In this document: positions 1-5,546 of the stretch, in pieces | Numbering within the stretch: position 1 is the first letter of the stretch | Layout: every line of letters begins with the position of its first letter | Origin: JAJZMA01 sp021850405 | GTDB lineage: Bacteria > Chloroflexota > Dormibacteria > Aeolococcales > Aeolococcaceae | Assembly (NCBI GenBank): GCA_027365835.1 | Contig: DAHXLU010000036.1 | Coordinates: 1-7,095 of the forward strand | Direction of reading: 5' to 3' | DNA: 7,095 nucleotides | Position numbers and translations under genes: made by a program | Notes under the pieces: generated by a model | Database searches by the model: none | What the model was told of the DNA's origin: nothing | The model's input: only the letters and a program-made list of their open reading frames with translations

Positions 1-69
1 CCATCACCTGCCTGCTCCCCTTCACACCCCTCTGCCTTCTTCCCTTGCCAATACCTGTACGATTCCATG

Positions 70-104
70 GACGGTCTCTCCTTTTTGCTTTGGTTGAGAC
101 CGTC
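70..104. repeat. 9-bp inverted repeat (possible hairpin)
   Basis: The arms GACGGTCTC (70-78) and GAGACCGTC (96-104) are perfect inverse complements around a 17-nt pyrimidine-rich loop. Neither strand has a T-run after the stem, so it is not a classical intrinsic terminator. It lies downstream of the leftward tRNA gene and could be a processing or termination structure, or an operator for a gene beyond the left edge. The rest of 1-257 shows no credible coding region. Confidence 0.4.
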
Positions 105-257
105 ACTCTACGAATTTCAACGCCACGTGGGGCATCCTCGCGTTCGGCCGCGTTCCTCCGCCCTCGCCCGACTCTCCCTGGATGCGCACTTAACCTGTTC
201 GGCTAGCCGATCTTTCCCTCTGTGGTCGCCTTCCTCTCGATCCGGAGTCAGGCGCAG

Positions 258-334
258 TGGTCCCAGGGGATGGACTCGAACCATCGATACACGGTTTTAC
301 AGACCGTTGCCTTAACCAGCTTGGCTACCCTGGG
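258..334 (-). tRNA. tRNA-Tyr (anticodon GUA), class I, archaeal-like, CCA encoded
   Basis: Read on the minus strand this folds as a complete cloverleaf. The acceptor stem is CCCAGGG/CCCTGGG with discriminator A73 and an encoded CCA (258-260). The D arm has G18G19, A14 and A21. The anticodon stem is ACGGT/ACCGT with loop CTGTAAA (anticodon GTA, plus-strand 298-300). The variable loop is GTATC, only 5 nt. The T stem is GATGG/CCATC with loop TTCGAGT. G15 and C48 can form the Levitt pair. Bacterial tRNA-Tyr normally has a long variable arm and G1:C72, whereas this one has a short loop and C1:G72, the archaeal/eukaryotic tyrosine identity. All invariant positions are intact, so it looks functional. 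TATTCT (minus strand, plus-coordinates 357-362) is a possible -10; the -35 is unclear. The gene call is firm; its domain affinity is an inference from identity elements. Confidence 0.95.
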
Positions 335-465
335 CTGTGCTGCTTGCGACCCCATGAGAATACCAGAGCTGTAAAGCTGGGCTCTAAGGGAAGCGCGTAC
401 GAAAGGGCGCGGGCGGGCCTGGGGATGCAAAGGCAAAGGGTATAAAGGGTGAGACTGCCCCGCCA

Positions 466-480
466 TGCTACTGTGTCACG
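466..480 (+). promoter_or_regulatory. Extended -10 promoter for a leaderless mRNA
   Basis: TGC (466-468) followed by TACTGT (469-474) fits an extended -10 of the TGnTANNNT type. Six nucleotides later comes the GTG start at 481. That is the distance at which transcription normally begins, so the mRNA would start at or next to the start codon. The same arrangement precedes the paralogous gene at 1377. No purine-rich ribosome binding site lies close upstream, which supports a leaderless reading. No good -35 is visible. Confidence 0.5.
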
Positions 481-1092
481 GTGGATTATCCCATGCCGCC
501 AGATCAGCCATCTCCACTTACACCGGAACCCGGGCCTGGTCAACCTGGCACGCTGCCATCTTTCCCTCAGCAAAACGGTGGTGGTATGTCAGGATCGCTT
601 ACTTCGTCTCCTGATTCCACTGCAGGGGAGTACCCAGGGTACCTTACCCCACTCGCCGAGGAGGACAGTGCAGCATATGGGGTGTCTGCCCCACTCTCGC
701 CTCGCGGCTGCCGCCGTGCCCTGCCATGGACACTCGGCTGTTGCGGGCTGCTCATCCTTGTGATGGTTGGGGGTGCCATCTTTTCGGTATCCACGCTGTC
801 CAGTAATCCCCTTTCCGGGTTTCCTTCCTATCCCAGCGCGGTGCTGGCCAGCACCAGCAGCCAGAACGGGATAGAGACAGAGAGGTGGTCTACCACGGCC
901 AGCATCACGATAGTGGAAGGGTACTATGCCACTGCACTTACTACCCCCTGGACTGTCGATCGAGGATCGGAGGCAGGGTCAACCTGGCAATTTTCCTCAA
1001 GCTCCGGAGCTAGTGGCACCTTGAGTTTTAGCCCGGGAAACGGTGGCGGAACCACGATTACCGCTACCGCATCCTACCCAAGTCGTCCGTAG
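481..1092 (+). CDS. Pro-rich single-pass membrane protein, paralogue A
   Basis: A 203-residue protein of unknown function. Residues 1-76 are a low-complexity region rich in Pro, Gly and Ser. A basic patch (RGCRR, about 75-79) precedes one hydrophobic helix (about 84-104, containing LGCCGLLIL). The positive-inside rule therefore predicts a cytoplasmic N-terminus and an extracytoplasmic C-terminus. The outer part (about 110-203) has the pattern FPSYP, VEGYYATALT, PW, SEAGSTWQF, SGTL and TTIT, which looks like one small beta-rich domain. The GTG start is supported by alignment with the paralogue at 1377-1976, which begins MDYP-PPDQPSPL in the same frame. A downstream ATG (493) is not shared. Compared with the paralogue, the N-terminal tail has lost many prolines while the helix and outer domain stay very similar. 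This suggests that the membrane and outer parts are under constraint. I do not recognise a named family. Confidence 0.85.
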   Translation: MDYPMPPDQPSPLTPEPGPGQPGTLPSFPQQNGGGMSGSLTSSPDSTAGEYPGYLTPLAEEDSAAYGVSAPLSPRGCRRALPWTLGCCGLLILVMVGGAIFSVSTLSSNPLSGFPSYPSAVLASTSSQNGIETERWSTTASITIVEGYYATALTTPWTVDRGSEAGSTWQFSSSSGASGTLSFSPGNGGGTTITATASYPSRP

Positions 1093-1124
1093 CAGCTCGC
1101 CGCTCCTGGACCAGGCCAGATGCC

Positions 1125-1160
1125 CGCAGCCCACCGCCCACCGCTCTGTGCTGGGCTGCG
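1125..1160 (+). terminator. GC-rich hairpin after paralogue A (possible terminator)
   Basis: CGCAGCCCA (1125-1133) and TGGGCTGCG (1152-1160) form a perfect 9-bp stem with an 18-nt loop, 33 nt after the stop codon at 1092. There is no T-run after the stem, so intrinsic termination would be weak. It is not conserved as a stem in the second copy of the duplication. Confidence 0.35.
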
Positions 1161-1176
1161 AGAGCCTCAGCTGTAG

Positions 1177-1201
1177 ATTCACAACGAATTGTTCGAAAAA
1201 T
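1177..1201 (+). promoter_or_regulatory. Degenerate operator-like site, copy 1
   Basis: This stretch aligns with 2058-2082 upstream of the ArsR-type gene. The left half (ATTCACAACGAAT) differs from that copy (ATTCATAACGAAT) at one base. The right half has diverged (TCGAAAA here against TTATGAA there), so the dyad is no longer perfect. A weak dyad ACAA-CGAA-TTGT remains inside it. It lies about 175 bp upstream of the second paralogue. Confidence 0.3.
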
Positions 1202-1361
1202 TGCCGCCAGGTCTGGCTTCCACGCTTGCTGTAGCTGGGGCGATCGTCAAGGCGTGGCGTCATGCGGTGGTTTCATGGGGTGGGAGGCTGTGGTCGGGCA
1301 GTGACATGTTTACCCGGAGGACACAAAAGCTGCTGGCACCGGCTACGAGCCTGCCTGGTCA

Positions 1362-1376
1362 TGCTATGGTTTCGCG
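1362..1376 (+). promoter_or_regulatory. Extended -10 promoter for a leaderless mRNA
   Basis: TGC (1362-1364), TATGGT (1365-1370), six nucleotides, then GTG at 1377. The geometry is identical to that before the first paralogue, although the hexamer sequence differs (TATGGT against TACTGT). The bases that differ are the variable positions of TANNNT, as expected if promoter function is preserved. The only purine-rich run (CCGGAGG, 1314-1320) is more than 50 nt upstream, too far to act as a ribosome binding site. Confidence 0.5.
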
Positions 1377-1976
1377 GTGGATTATCCAGTACCCCCGGAC
1401 CAGCCCTCCCCACTTCCTCCAGAACCTGGGTTTGGTCAACCCGGCACGCCACCACCACCTGGCGGTGGCGCCCTTCCAGGATCGTTTCCTCCACCTCCCG
1501 ATCCCACCGCAGGGCCCTACCGGGGATATGTTCCCCCCTCAGCCGGCGGTGGCATTCCCGTATATGGCTCGTACGTCCCGGTCTCGACCCGTGGCGGCTG
1601 CCGTCGGTTCCTGCCATGGACACTGGGGTGTTGCGGGTTATTGATTCTGCTGGTGGTTGGGGGTGCCATTTTTGCGCTGTTCCTGCTGTCGCATCAGCCT
1701 CTTTCGGGTTTTCCTTCCTACCCCGGCTCTGTTCTTACGAGCTACAACATCCAGAACGGCTCTGAGACTGAAGTGTGGGTCACCTCGGCCAGCAAGAGCT
1801 CGGTCGAAGGCTACTATGCCACCGCGCTTACTTCGCCATGGAGTGTCAACCCGGCATCTGAGGCTGGATCCACCTGGCAATTTTATTCCAGCTCAGGTGG
1901 GTCCGGTACCCTGACTTTTGTTCAGGGAGGCAGTGGGCAAACCACTATTACTGCCTCCTACGTCAGCTCTCCTTAG
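1377..1976 (+). CDS. Pro-rich single-pass membrane protein, paralogue B
   Basis: A 199-residue tandem paralogue of the protein at 481-1092; by eye roughly 60% of residues match. Residues 1-70 are strongly Pro/Gly-rich, with a PPPP run (25-28) and PPPPDP (38-43). RGGCRR (72-77) precedes a hydrophobic helix (about 82-103). The outer domain (about 109-199) keeps PLSGFPSYP, VEGYYATALT, SEAGSTWQF, SGTL and TTITASY. The intact proline-rich tail suggests this copy is closer to the ancestral form. Such tails often bind partner proteins in the cytoplasm, while the outer domain could bind cell wall or a ligand; both are guesses. The start is GTG, with no ribosome binding site but a well-placed -10. It sits between its paralogue and the ArsR-type regulator, and all three read the same way. 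Confidence 0.87.
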   Translation: MDYPVPPDQPSPLPPEPGFGQPGTPPPPGGGALPGSFPPPPDPTAGPYRGYVPPSAGGGIPVYGSYVPVSTRGGCRRFLPWTLGCCGLLILLVVGGAIFALFLLSHQPLSGFPSYPGSVLTSYNIQNGSETEVWVTSASKSSVEGYYATALTSPWSVNPASEAGSTWQFYSSSGGSGTLTFVQGGSGQTTITASYVSSP

Positions 1977-2058
1977 AGCCGCTCACCTCATGGACCTGGC
2001 CGGAACGCCCCCTTCGCGCTGCCTCTGGGTTGCAGGTTCGAAACGCTCCTGTGTACGA

Positions 2059-2080
2059 TTCATAACGAATAGTTTATGAA
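2059..2080 (+). promoter_or_regulatory. Operator-like inverted repeat upstream of the ArsR-type gene
   Basis: TTCATAA (2059-2065), an 8-nt spacer, and TTATGAA (2074-2080) form a perfect 7-bp dyad in an AT-rich island within otherwise GC-rich DNA. Winged-helix ArsR dimers typically bind dyads of this size. A weak promoter overlaps it: TTGCAG (2030-2035), an 18-nt spacer, TACGAT (2054-2059). This would place the dyad over the transcription start. Autoregulation by the next gene is an inference. Confidence 0.42.
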
Positions 2081-2183
2081 ATGGCAGCCATGTCTGATTT
2101 TCTTTTTCCTTCCAGCTGGTTGCAGGTGGGGCGGTAGTTAGGGGGTGTCAGCTTTGGGTGGGAGTTTGCGGCCGGGCAGTGAC

Positions 2184-2522
2184 ATGTCGGGCCTCACTGC
2201 TTATTTTGAGAGTCTTGGCAACCCGGTCCGGATGCGGATGATACAGACGCTGGCGGAGCTGCAGGAGGTTCGGGTTTCCCTGCTTGCGGAGCTGTGCCGG
2301 GTAAGTCAGCCTCGGGCAAGCTGGCATTTGCGCCATCTGAAGCGGGCAGGGGTGGTGCGCACCCGACGTCAGGGGAGAGAGGTTTTCTGCTGCCTGGATC
2401 GTGACCGGATTGCTGAGCAGTTGCACCGCTTTGAGCGCTTACTGGCTCTTGGCCTGGTCCCTGGGACCGGGACTGCCATAGAGACTGTGGCAGGGCATGG
2501 CGCTGCTGGTGGTGGGCGGTGA
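2184..2522 (+). CDS. ArsR-family winged helix-turn-helix transcriptional regulator
   Basis: A 112-residue DNA-binding regulator. Residues 4-26 give the usual ArsR entry (YFESLGNPVRMRMIQTL). The helix-turn-helix follows at about 32-58 (LLAELCRVSQPRASWHLRHLKRAG), and the beta-wing at about 58-72 (VVRTRRQGREVFCCLD). The ELCVCDL metal site of ArsR/SmtB is absent. Cys38 and the adjacent pair Cys69-Cys70 in the wing are the only cysteines, so a thiol-based or other signal is possible but unproven. The ATG at 2184 fits family length; an in-frame GTG at 2145 would add 13 residues. A GGGAG run at 2160-2164 is rather far from the ATG. The C-terminal tail (about 90-112) is Gly/Ala-rich and probably disordered. 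Targets may include its own promoter, the upstream paralogues, or the lipid operon that begins 85 bp downstream. Confidence 0.88.
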   Translation: MSGLTAYFESLGNPVRMRMIQTLAELQEVRVSLLAELCRVSQPRASWHLRHLKRAGVVRTRRQGREVFCCLDRDRIAEQLHRFERLLALGLVPGTGTAIETVAGHGAAGGGR

Positions 2523-2607
2523 TCGTTTTTGCCCCCTCAGCAACCTGTGACCGTGGCCCGCAACGGCTCTGCCGCAATTTGTCCATCCGGCTGCTCCCTG
2601 CTCAAGG

Positions 2608-3585
2608 ATGCGACTAGACATGGATGCTGTGACTCGCCAGAAACAGGATGGACGCCGGCGTAGCGATCCCATGTTTGCCTATTACGGCTATCGCCTTGGA
2701 GAGATGGCGGTCCACCTGCTCCCGCGAAGCATCTGCTACGGAGTCGGATCTCTCGTGGCATGGTTCCTCACTACATTTTTCACATCACGCTTTGCCGGGC
2801 TTGAGGATAACCTTCGCCATGTGCTACCGGGAGCATCTGCGGCAGAGATCCGGTCGTGCATGCGCCGCAATGTCCACAACCTGACACGATGCTGGATTGA
2901 TGTCATGGCGTCGCGCCCACATGATTCCGCTATCGCCAATACCAGTGGCGTAAATGTTGAACGGCTTAGCACTGCACTTGCACGCGGGCAGGGTGCCATA
3001 GTTGTTTCCATCCATTTCGGCCCCTGGCAAACGGGTGCTGCCGCATGGAATGATCGAGGGGGGCAGGTTGCGGTTCTGGCTGAGGAGCTGCGTCCTCCGA
3101 GGCTCTTTGAACGGATCGTAGCTGGGCGCAAGCGGGTGGGGATTCACGTTATTCCCATAGATGCAGTAGGCATGCGCGAGAGCGATCCTGCACGGGCACG
3201 GCAGATAGGTGCAACTGCGCTGCGCGAGGTGGTCCGGGTCTTGCGTTCAGGTGGCACTGTGGCGGTGGCAATGGACAGGGATATGATGGGGCGTGGTGAG
3301 GTGCTCCCTTTTTTTGGCGAGGAGACACTCATCCCGGTTGGTGCGGTGGATCTGGCTATCCGCACCGGTGCAGCGCTGGTGCCAGCGGTACTGTCGCGAA
3401 CTGAACGAGGAATTACCGGGACCATCTACCCTGAGGTGTCGTACGACCCAGCAGCCCCGAGGGACGAGGAGGTCAGGCGTGTATCGCTGGAGCTGCTGAA
3501 TCTTTTTGAAGGGATTATCAGGAGCGCTCCCGACCAGTGGCATGTACTGGACAGGGTGTGGCCCGGGAAGGCGCCGTCCCGATGA
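2608..3585 (+). CDS. LpxL/HtrB-like (PatA-type) lipid acyltransferase
   Basis: A 325-residue member of the bacterial lipid A acyltransferase superfamily, which moves acyl chains from acyl-CoA or acyl-ACP onto glycolipids at the inner face of the membrane. A hydrophobic segment lies at about 42-60. The first catalytic motif is IHFGPWQ, with His136. The acidic residue expected five positions later (HX4D/E) is Gln141. A second block, DRDMMGRGEVLPFFG (223-237), matches the family's D-Q/R-D ... G ... V-PFFG signature. The C-terminal APDQWHVLDRVWP (307-319) matches the usual PEQW...RRW end. It leads the operon and overlaps the PimA-like gene by four bases (ATGA), so the acceptor is probably a mannosylated PI lipid, as for mycobacterial PatA. 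An ATG at 2620 is an alternative start, with AAGG 12 nt before it; 2608 has no clear ribosome binding site. Confidence 0.88.
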   Translation: MRLDMDAVTRQKQDGRRRSDPMFAYYGYRLGEMAVHLLPRSICYGVGSLVAWFLTTFFTSRFAGLEDNLRHVLPGASAAEIRSCMRRNVHNLTRCWIDVMASRPHDSAIANTSGVNVERLSTALARGQGAIVVSIHFGPWQTGAAAWNDRGGQVAVLAEELRPPRLFERIVAGRKRVGIHVIPIDAVGMRESDPARARQIGATALREVVRVLRSGGTVAVAMDRDMMGRGEVLPFFGEETLIPVGAVDLAIRTGAALVPAVLSRTERGITGTIYPEVSYDPAAPRDEEVRRVSLELLNLFEGIIRSAPDQWHVLDRVWPGKAPSR

Positions 3586-4721
3586 AGATCTGCATTGTCT
3601 CGCCGTATGACTTTTCCCATCCAGGTGGGGTCAATGAGCATATGGTGCATCAGGCGGCCGAGCTGCGCAGGCGTGGCCATGCAGTGACCATAATGGCGCC
3701 CAGCAGCTCCCATGAGGATGAGCATTCCATACCGGGATTTGTCCGGATTGGCCGTAGCGTGCCTATCCATGCCAATGGTTCGGTCGCGAGGATTGCTCTT
3801 TCATTCCATCTGGTACGGAGAGTGCGCCGCCTCTTGAGGGATGAGCAGTTTGACGTTGTTCATTACCACGAGCCGCTCATTCCAGCCCTGCCAATAACAG
3901 TCCTGCGTTTTCATGCTGGCGCCAATGTAGGCACATTCCATGCCATGGCGCAGCGTAATCTTGGCTACTACTACGGCCGCCCATTTCTTGCGCGGTATGC
4001 CAGGCGTCTGGATGCCAGGATAGCGGTCAGCGTGCCCGCCCGGGATTTTGTGCAAAAGTATTTTCCGGGGGAGTACCAGATCATTCCAAACGGAATTGAC
4101 ACCGGTAGATTCCGTCCGGGTGTTGGCCCGATACGGGCCTTGCGTACTCCTGGCCAGATGACAGTGCTGTTTCTGGGGCGGCTGGAAAAGCGCAAGAATC
4201 TCTCAACACTGCTTGCAGGCTATGCCCATGCCCGCAAGTATCGTGCTGACCTGCGCCTGGTGGTTGGTGGTGAAGGCAGGTCCCGAAAGAGCTATGAGGA
4301 GTGGGTAAGGGATAACGATGTGCCGGACGTTACATTTCTTGGACGGCTGGATACTGAGCAGCTGCCATCCCTGTACGCGTCGGCCGATGTTTTCTGCAAC
4401 CCGGCAACAGGGAACGAAAGTTTTGGCATTGTGCTTCTGGAGGCAATGGCAAGTGGTGTCCCCGTCCTTGCCTCAGACATTCCGGGCTTCCGCAGGGTCA
4501 TAGATGATGGCGTGCAGGGAAGGCTCCTGCCTCCTACGGATCCCCTGGCATGGTCGTCGGCACTCTGCAGGCTTGCAGACAACCCGGATGGGAGAGATGT
4601 CATGGGAGCAGCTGGTGTCGAAACCGCCTGCCAGTATGCCTGGCCACGGGTGGTGGACCGGATTCTTGAGACGTATGAAGGGGCGCTTGTGTCTGCCCCG
4701 GGAAGGAGGAGCACAGGATAA
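3582..4721 (+). CDS. GT4-family glycosyltransferase, PimA-like (phosphatidylinositol mannosyltransferase)
   Basis: A 379-residue GT-B retaining glycosyltransferase, close in length to mycobacterial PimA. The N-terminal domain opens with SPYDFSHPGGVNEHM (7-21), containing the GGV loop that binds the nucleotide-sugar phosphate. HYHEP (94-98) and TFHA (His120, matching PimA His118) follow. The C-terminal domain has IPNGID (168-173), FLGRLEKRKN (197-206, with the Arg and Lys that hold the donor phosphates), FLGRLD (252-257) and ESFGIVLLE (279-287), the EX7E motif. The start at 3582 is chosen because it overlaps the upstream stop as ATGA and gives the canonical N-terminus; an in-frame start at 3537 would add 15 residues inside the upstream gene. 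The likely reaction is mannose transfer from GDP-mannose to PI at the cytoplasmic face. Context supports PimA over a generic GT4 enzyme, but the sugar and acceptor are not proven. Confidence 0.88.
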   Translation: MKICIVSPYDFSHPGGVNEHMVHQAAELRRRGHAVTIMAPSSSHEDEHSIPGFVRIGRSVPIHANGSVARIALSFHLVRRVRRLLRDEQFDVVHYHEPLIPALPITVLRFHAGANVGTFHAMAQRNLGYYYGRPFLARYARRLDARIAVSVPARDFVQKYFPGEYQIIPNGIDTGRFRPGVGPIRALRTPGQMTVLFLGRLEKRKNLSTLLAGYAHARKYRADLRLVVGGEGRSRKSYEEWVRDNDVPDVTFLGRLDTEQLPSLYASADVFCNPATGNESFGIVLLEAMASGVPVLASDIPGFRRVIDDGVQGRLLPPTDPLAWSSALCRLADNPDGRDVMGAAGVETACQYAWPRVVDRILETYEGALVSAPGRRSTG

Positions 4722-5423
4722 ATGTTTACGACCAGAATGCAGCAGTTTGTTCGTGGTCTCGCGGCCCACATAGCCCCGTTCCTTAAACGGCTGGGCCTCA
4801 CACCCAATTTCCTTACACTTGCCGGCCTTGTCATCACAGCCGGCGCAGCCCTGCTGGTGGCGTCCGGGCACCTCCTGATTGGCGGTCTGGTGCTTCTGTT
4901 TGGTGCCCTTTTTGACATTCTGGACGGGGCGGTCGCCAGAATTTCTGGTCCAGTGCACCGCTATGGCGCTTTCTGGGACTCGACGGTAGACCGGTATGCC
5001 GAGGCGTTTATCTATGGCGCCCTGCTTTACTATTTCCTGGCTGGTGGGCCTGACCGCGTGCTTGGCTCCATGCTGGTAATGGCATCTCTTACCGGGTCAC
5101 TTCTGGTCTCATATGTGCGCGCCCGGGCACAGTCGCTGAACTTTGAGTGCGACGGCGGCCTTTTTGCCCGTCCGGAGCGGGTCGTTGTGACAGTAATAGC
5201 CCTTGTGATAAGTCCCCTTCTGATCTGGGTGCTCTGGCTGCTGGCGATCTTTACGAATGTGACAGCGGTGCAGAGGATCTGGTTTGTGTGGCGCCAGGCG
5301 AGAGCAGAACTTGCCCTTGAGCGTGGTGCGGGGGCACAGGCTCCCACCCAGGCTCAGCCTAAAGCCGTGGTCAGCAAAGATGGCGCGGCGGCAACAGAAC
5401 CCGGCTCTGCCCCCCCAGGCTGA
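4722..5423 (+). CDS. CDP-alcohol phosphatidyltransferase, probable phosphatidylinositol phosphate synthase
   Basis: A 233-residue polytopic membrane enzyme. The complete CDP-alcohol phosphotransferase signature DX2DGX2ARX8GX3DX3D is present: Asp65, Asp68, Gly69, Ala72, Arg73, Gly82, Asp86 and Asp90. These residues bind two metal ions and the CDP moiety. YVRARA (131-136) and RPER (150-153) resemble the inositol-phosphate-binding segment of PI-phosphate and archaetidylinositol-phosphate synthases. Together with the PimA-like neighbour, this favours PI-phosphate synthase over PG-phosphate synthase. Hydrophobic helices occur at about 32-48, 50-64, 93-108, 112-130, 154-168 and 168-182. The last 35 or so residues are Ala/Pro/Gln-rich and probably disordered, which is longer than usual. 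The ATG directly follows the upstream stop (TAA at 4719-4721), with AGGAGG at 4704-4709, so translation is probably coupled. Confidence 0.9.
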   Translation: MFTTRMQQFVRGLAAHIAPFLKRLGLTPNFLTLAGLVITAGAALLVASGHLLIGGLVLLFGALFDILDGAVARISGPVHRYGAFWDSTVDRYAEAFIYGALLYYFLAGGPDRVLGSMLVMASLTGSLLVSYVRARAQSLNFECDGGLFARPERVVVTVIALVISPLLIWVLWLLAIFTNVTAVQRIWFVWRQARAELALERGAGAQAPTQAQPKAVVSKDGAAATEPGSAPPG

Positions 5424-5546
5424 CCGGTTATCTGGTAGTCTCCTTGGAGCGATAGCTGCGGGCTCTGGCAAAGGCCTGAGCGTTAAGGTGTCTTGGGCTG
5501 ATGGCCGCTGAATGGACAGGGCCTAACCATATGGAAGGAGTAAAGA

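Larger units (their letters stand above)
449..1309 (+). repeat. Tandem duplication, copy 1 (gene plus downstream intergenic DNA)
   Basis: Copy 1 of a diverged direct repeat with a period of about 880-896 bp. It spans the extended -10 promoter, the membrane-protein gene at 481-1092, and intergenic DNA up to a block GGGCAGTGACATGT at 1296-1309. That block recurs exactly at 2174-2187. Similarity begins near 449-452 and stops at 1309. Indels within the copies account for the change in offset from 896 to 878. Confidence 0.8.
1345..2187 (+). repeat. Tandem duplication, copy 2
   Basis: Copy 2 of the direct repeat starting at 449. It contains the promoter at 1362-1370, paralogue B (1377-1976), the operator-like dyad at 2059-2080, and the shared GGGCAGTGACATGT block at 2174-2187. 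The right breakpoint falls inside the first codons of the ArsR-type gene, just after its ATG at 2184. Confidence 0.8.

Noticed and set aside
199..210. 12-bp palindrome TCGGCTAGCCGA
   Set aside because: It has no loop, no second copy and no associated promoter, so it is probably chance in GC-rich DNA.
67..315. Plus-strand open frame of 82 codons across the left region and into the tRNA
   Set aside because: It runs antisense through a complete tRNA gene, has no ribosome binding site, and its composition (many Arg, Ser, Pro) is typical of a spurious frame.
441..446. TATAAA box upstream of paralogue A
   Set aside because: It lies about 35 nt before the GTG, is not conserved in the second copy, and has no -35 partner. 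The conserved TGnTANNNT at 466-474 is the better promoter candidate.
1189..1765. Long plus-strand frames of about 150-167 codons in the other two phases across paralogue B
   Set aside because: They lie over the strongly supported paralogue, whose phase is preserved between the two copies. These other frames do not give similar proteins in the first copy.
2145..2183. A 13-residue N-terminal extension of the ArsR-type protein from the GTG at 2145
   Set aside because: The extension falls outside the usual family length, and its DNA belongs to the duplicated intergenic block. The resemblance in frame to copy 1 (GG-L--GSDM) can come from DNA-level similarity. It remains a possible alternative start.
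4292..4918. Minus-strand open frame of 208 codons opposite the PimA-like gene
   Set aside because: The plus strand carries all GT4 motifs and the operon overlap. Long antisense frames are expected in GC-rich coding DNA, and this one has no recognisable motif.
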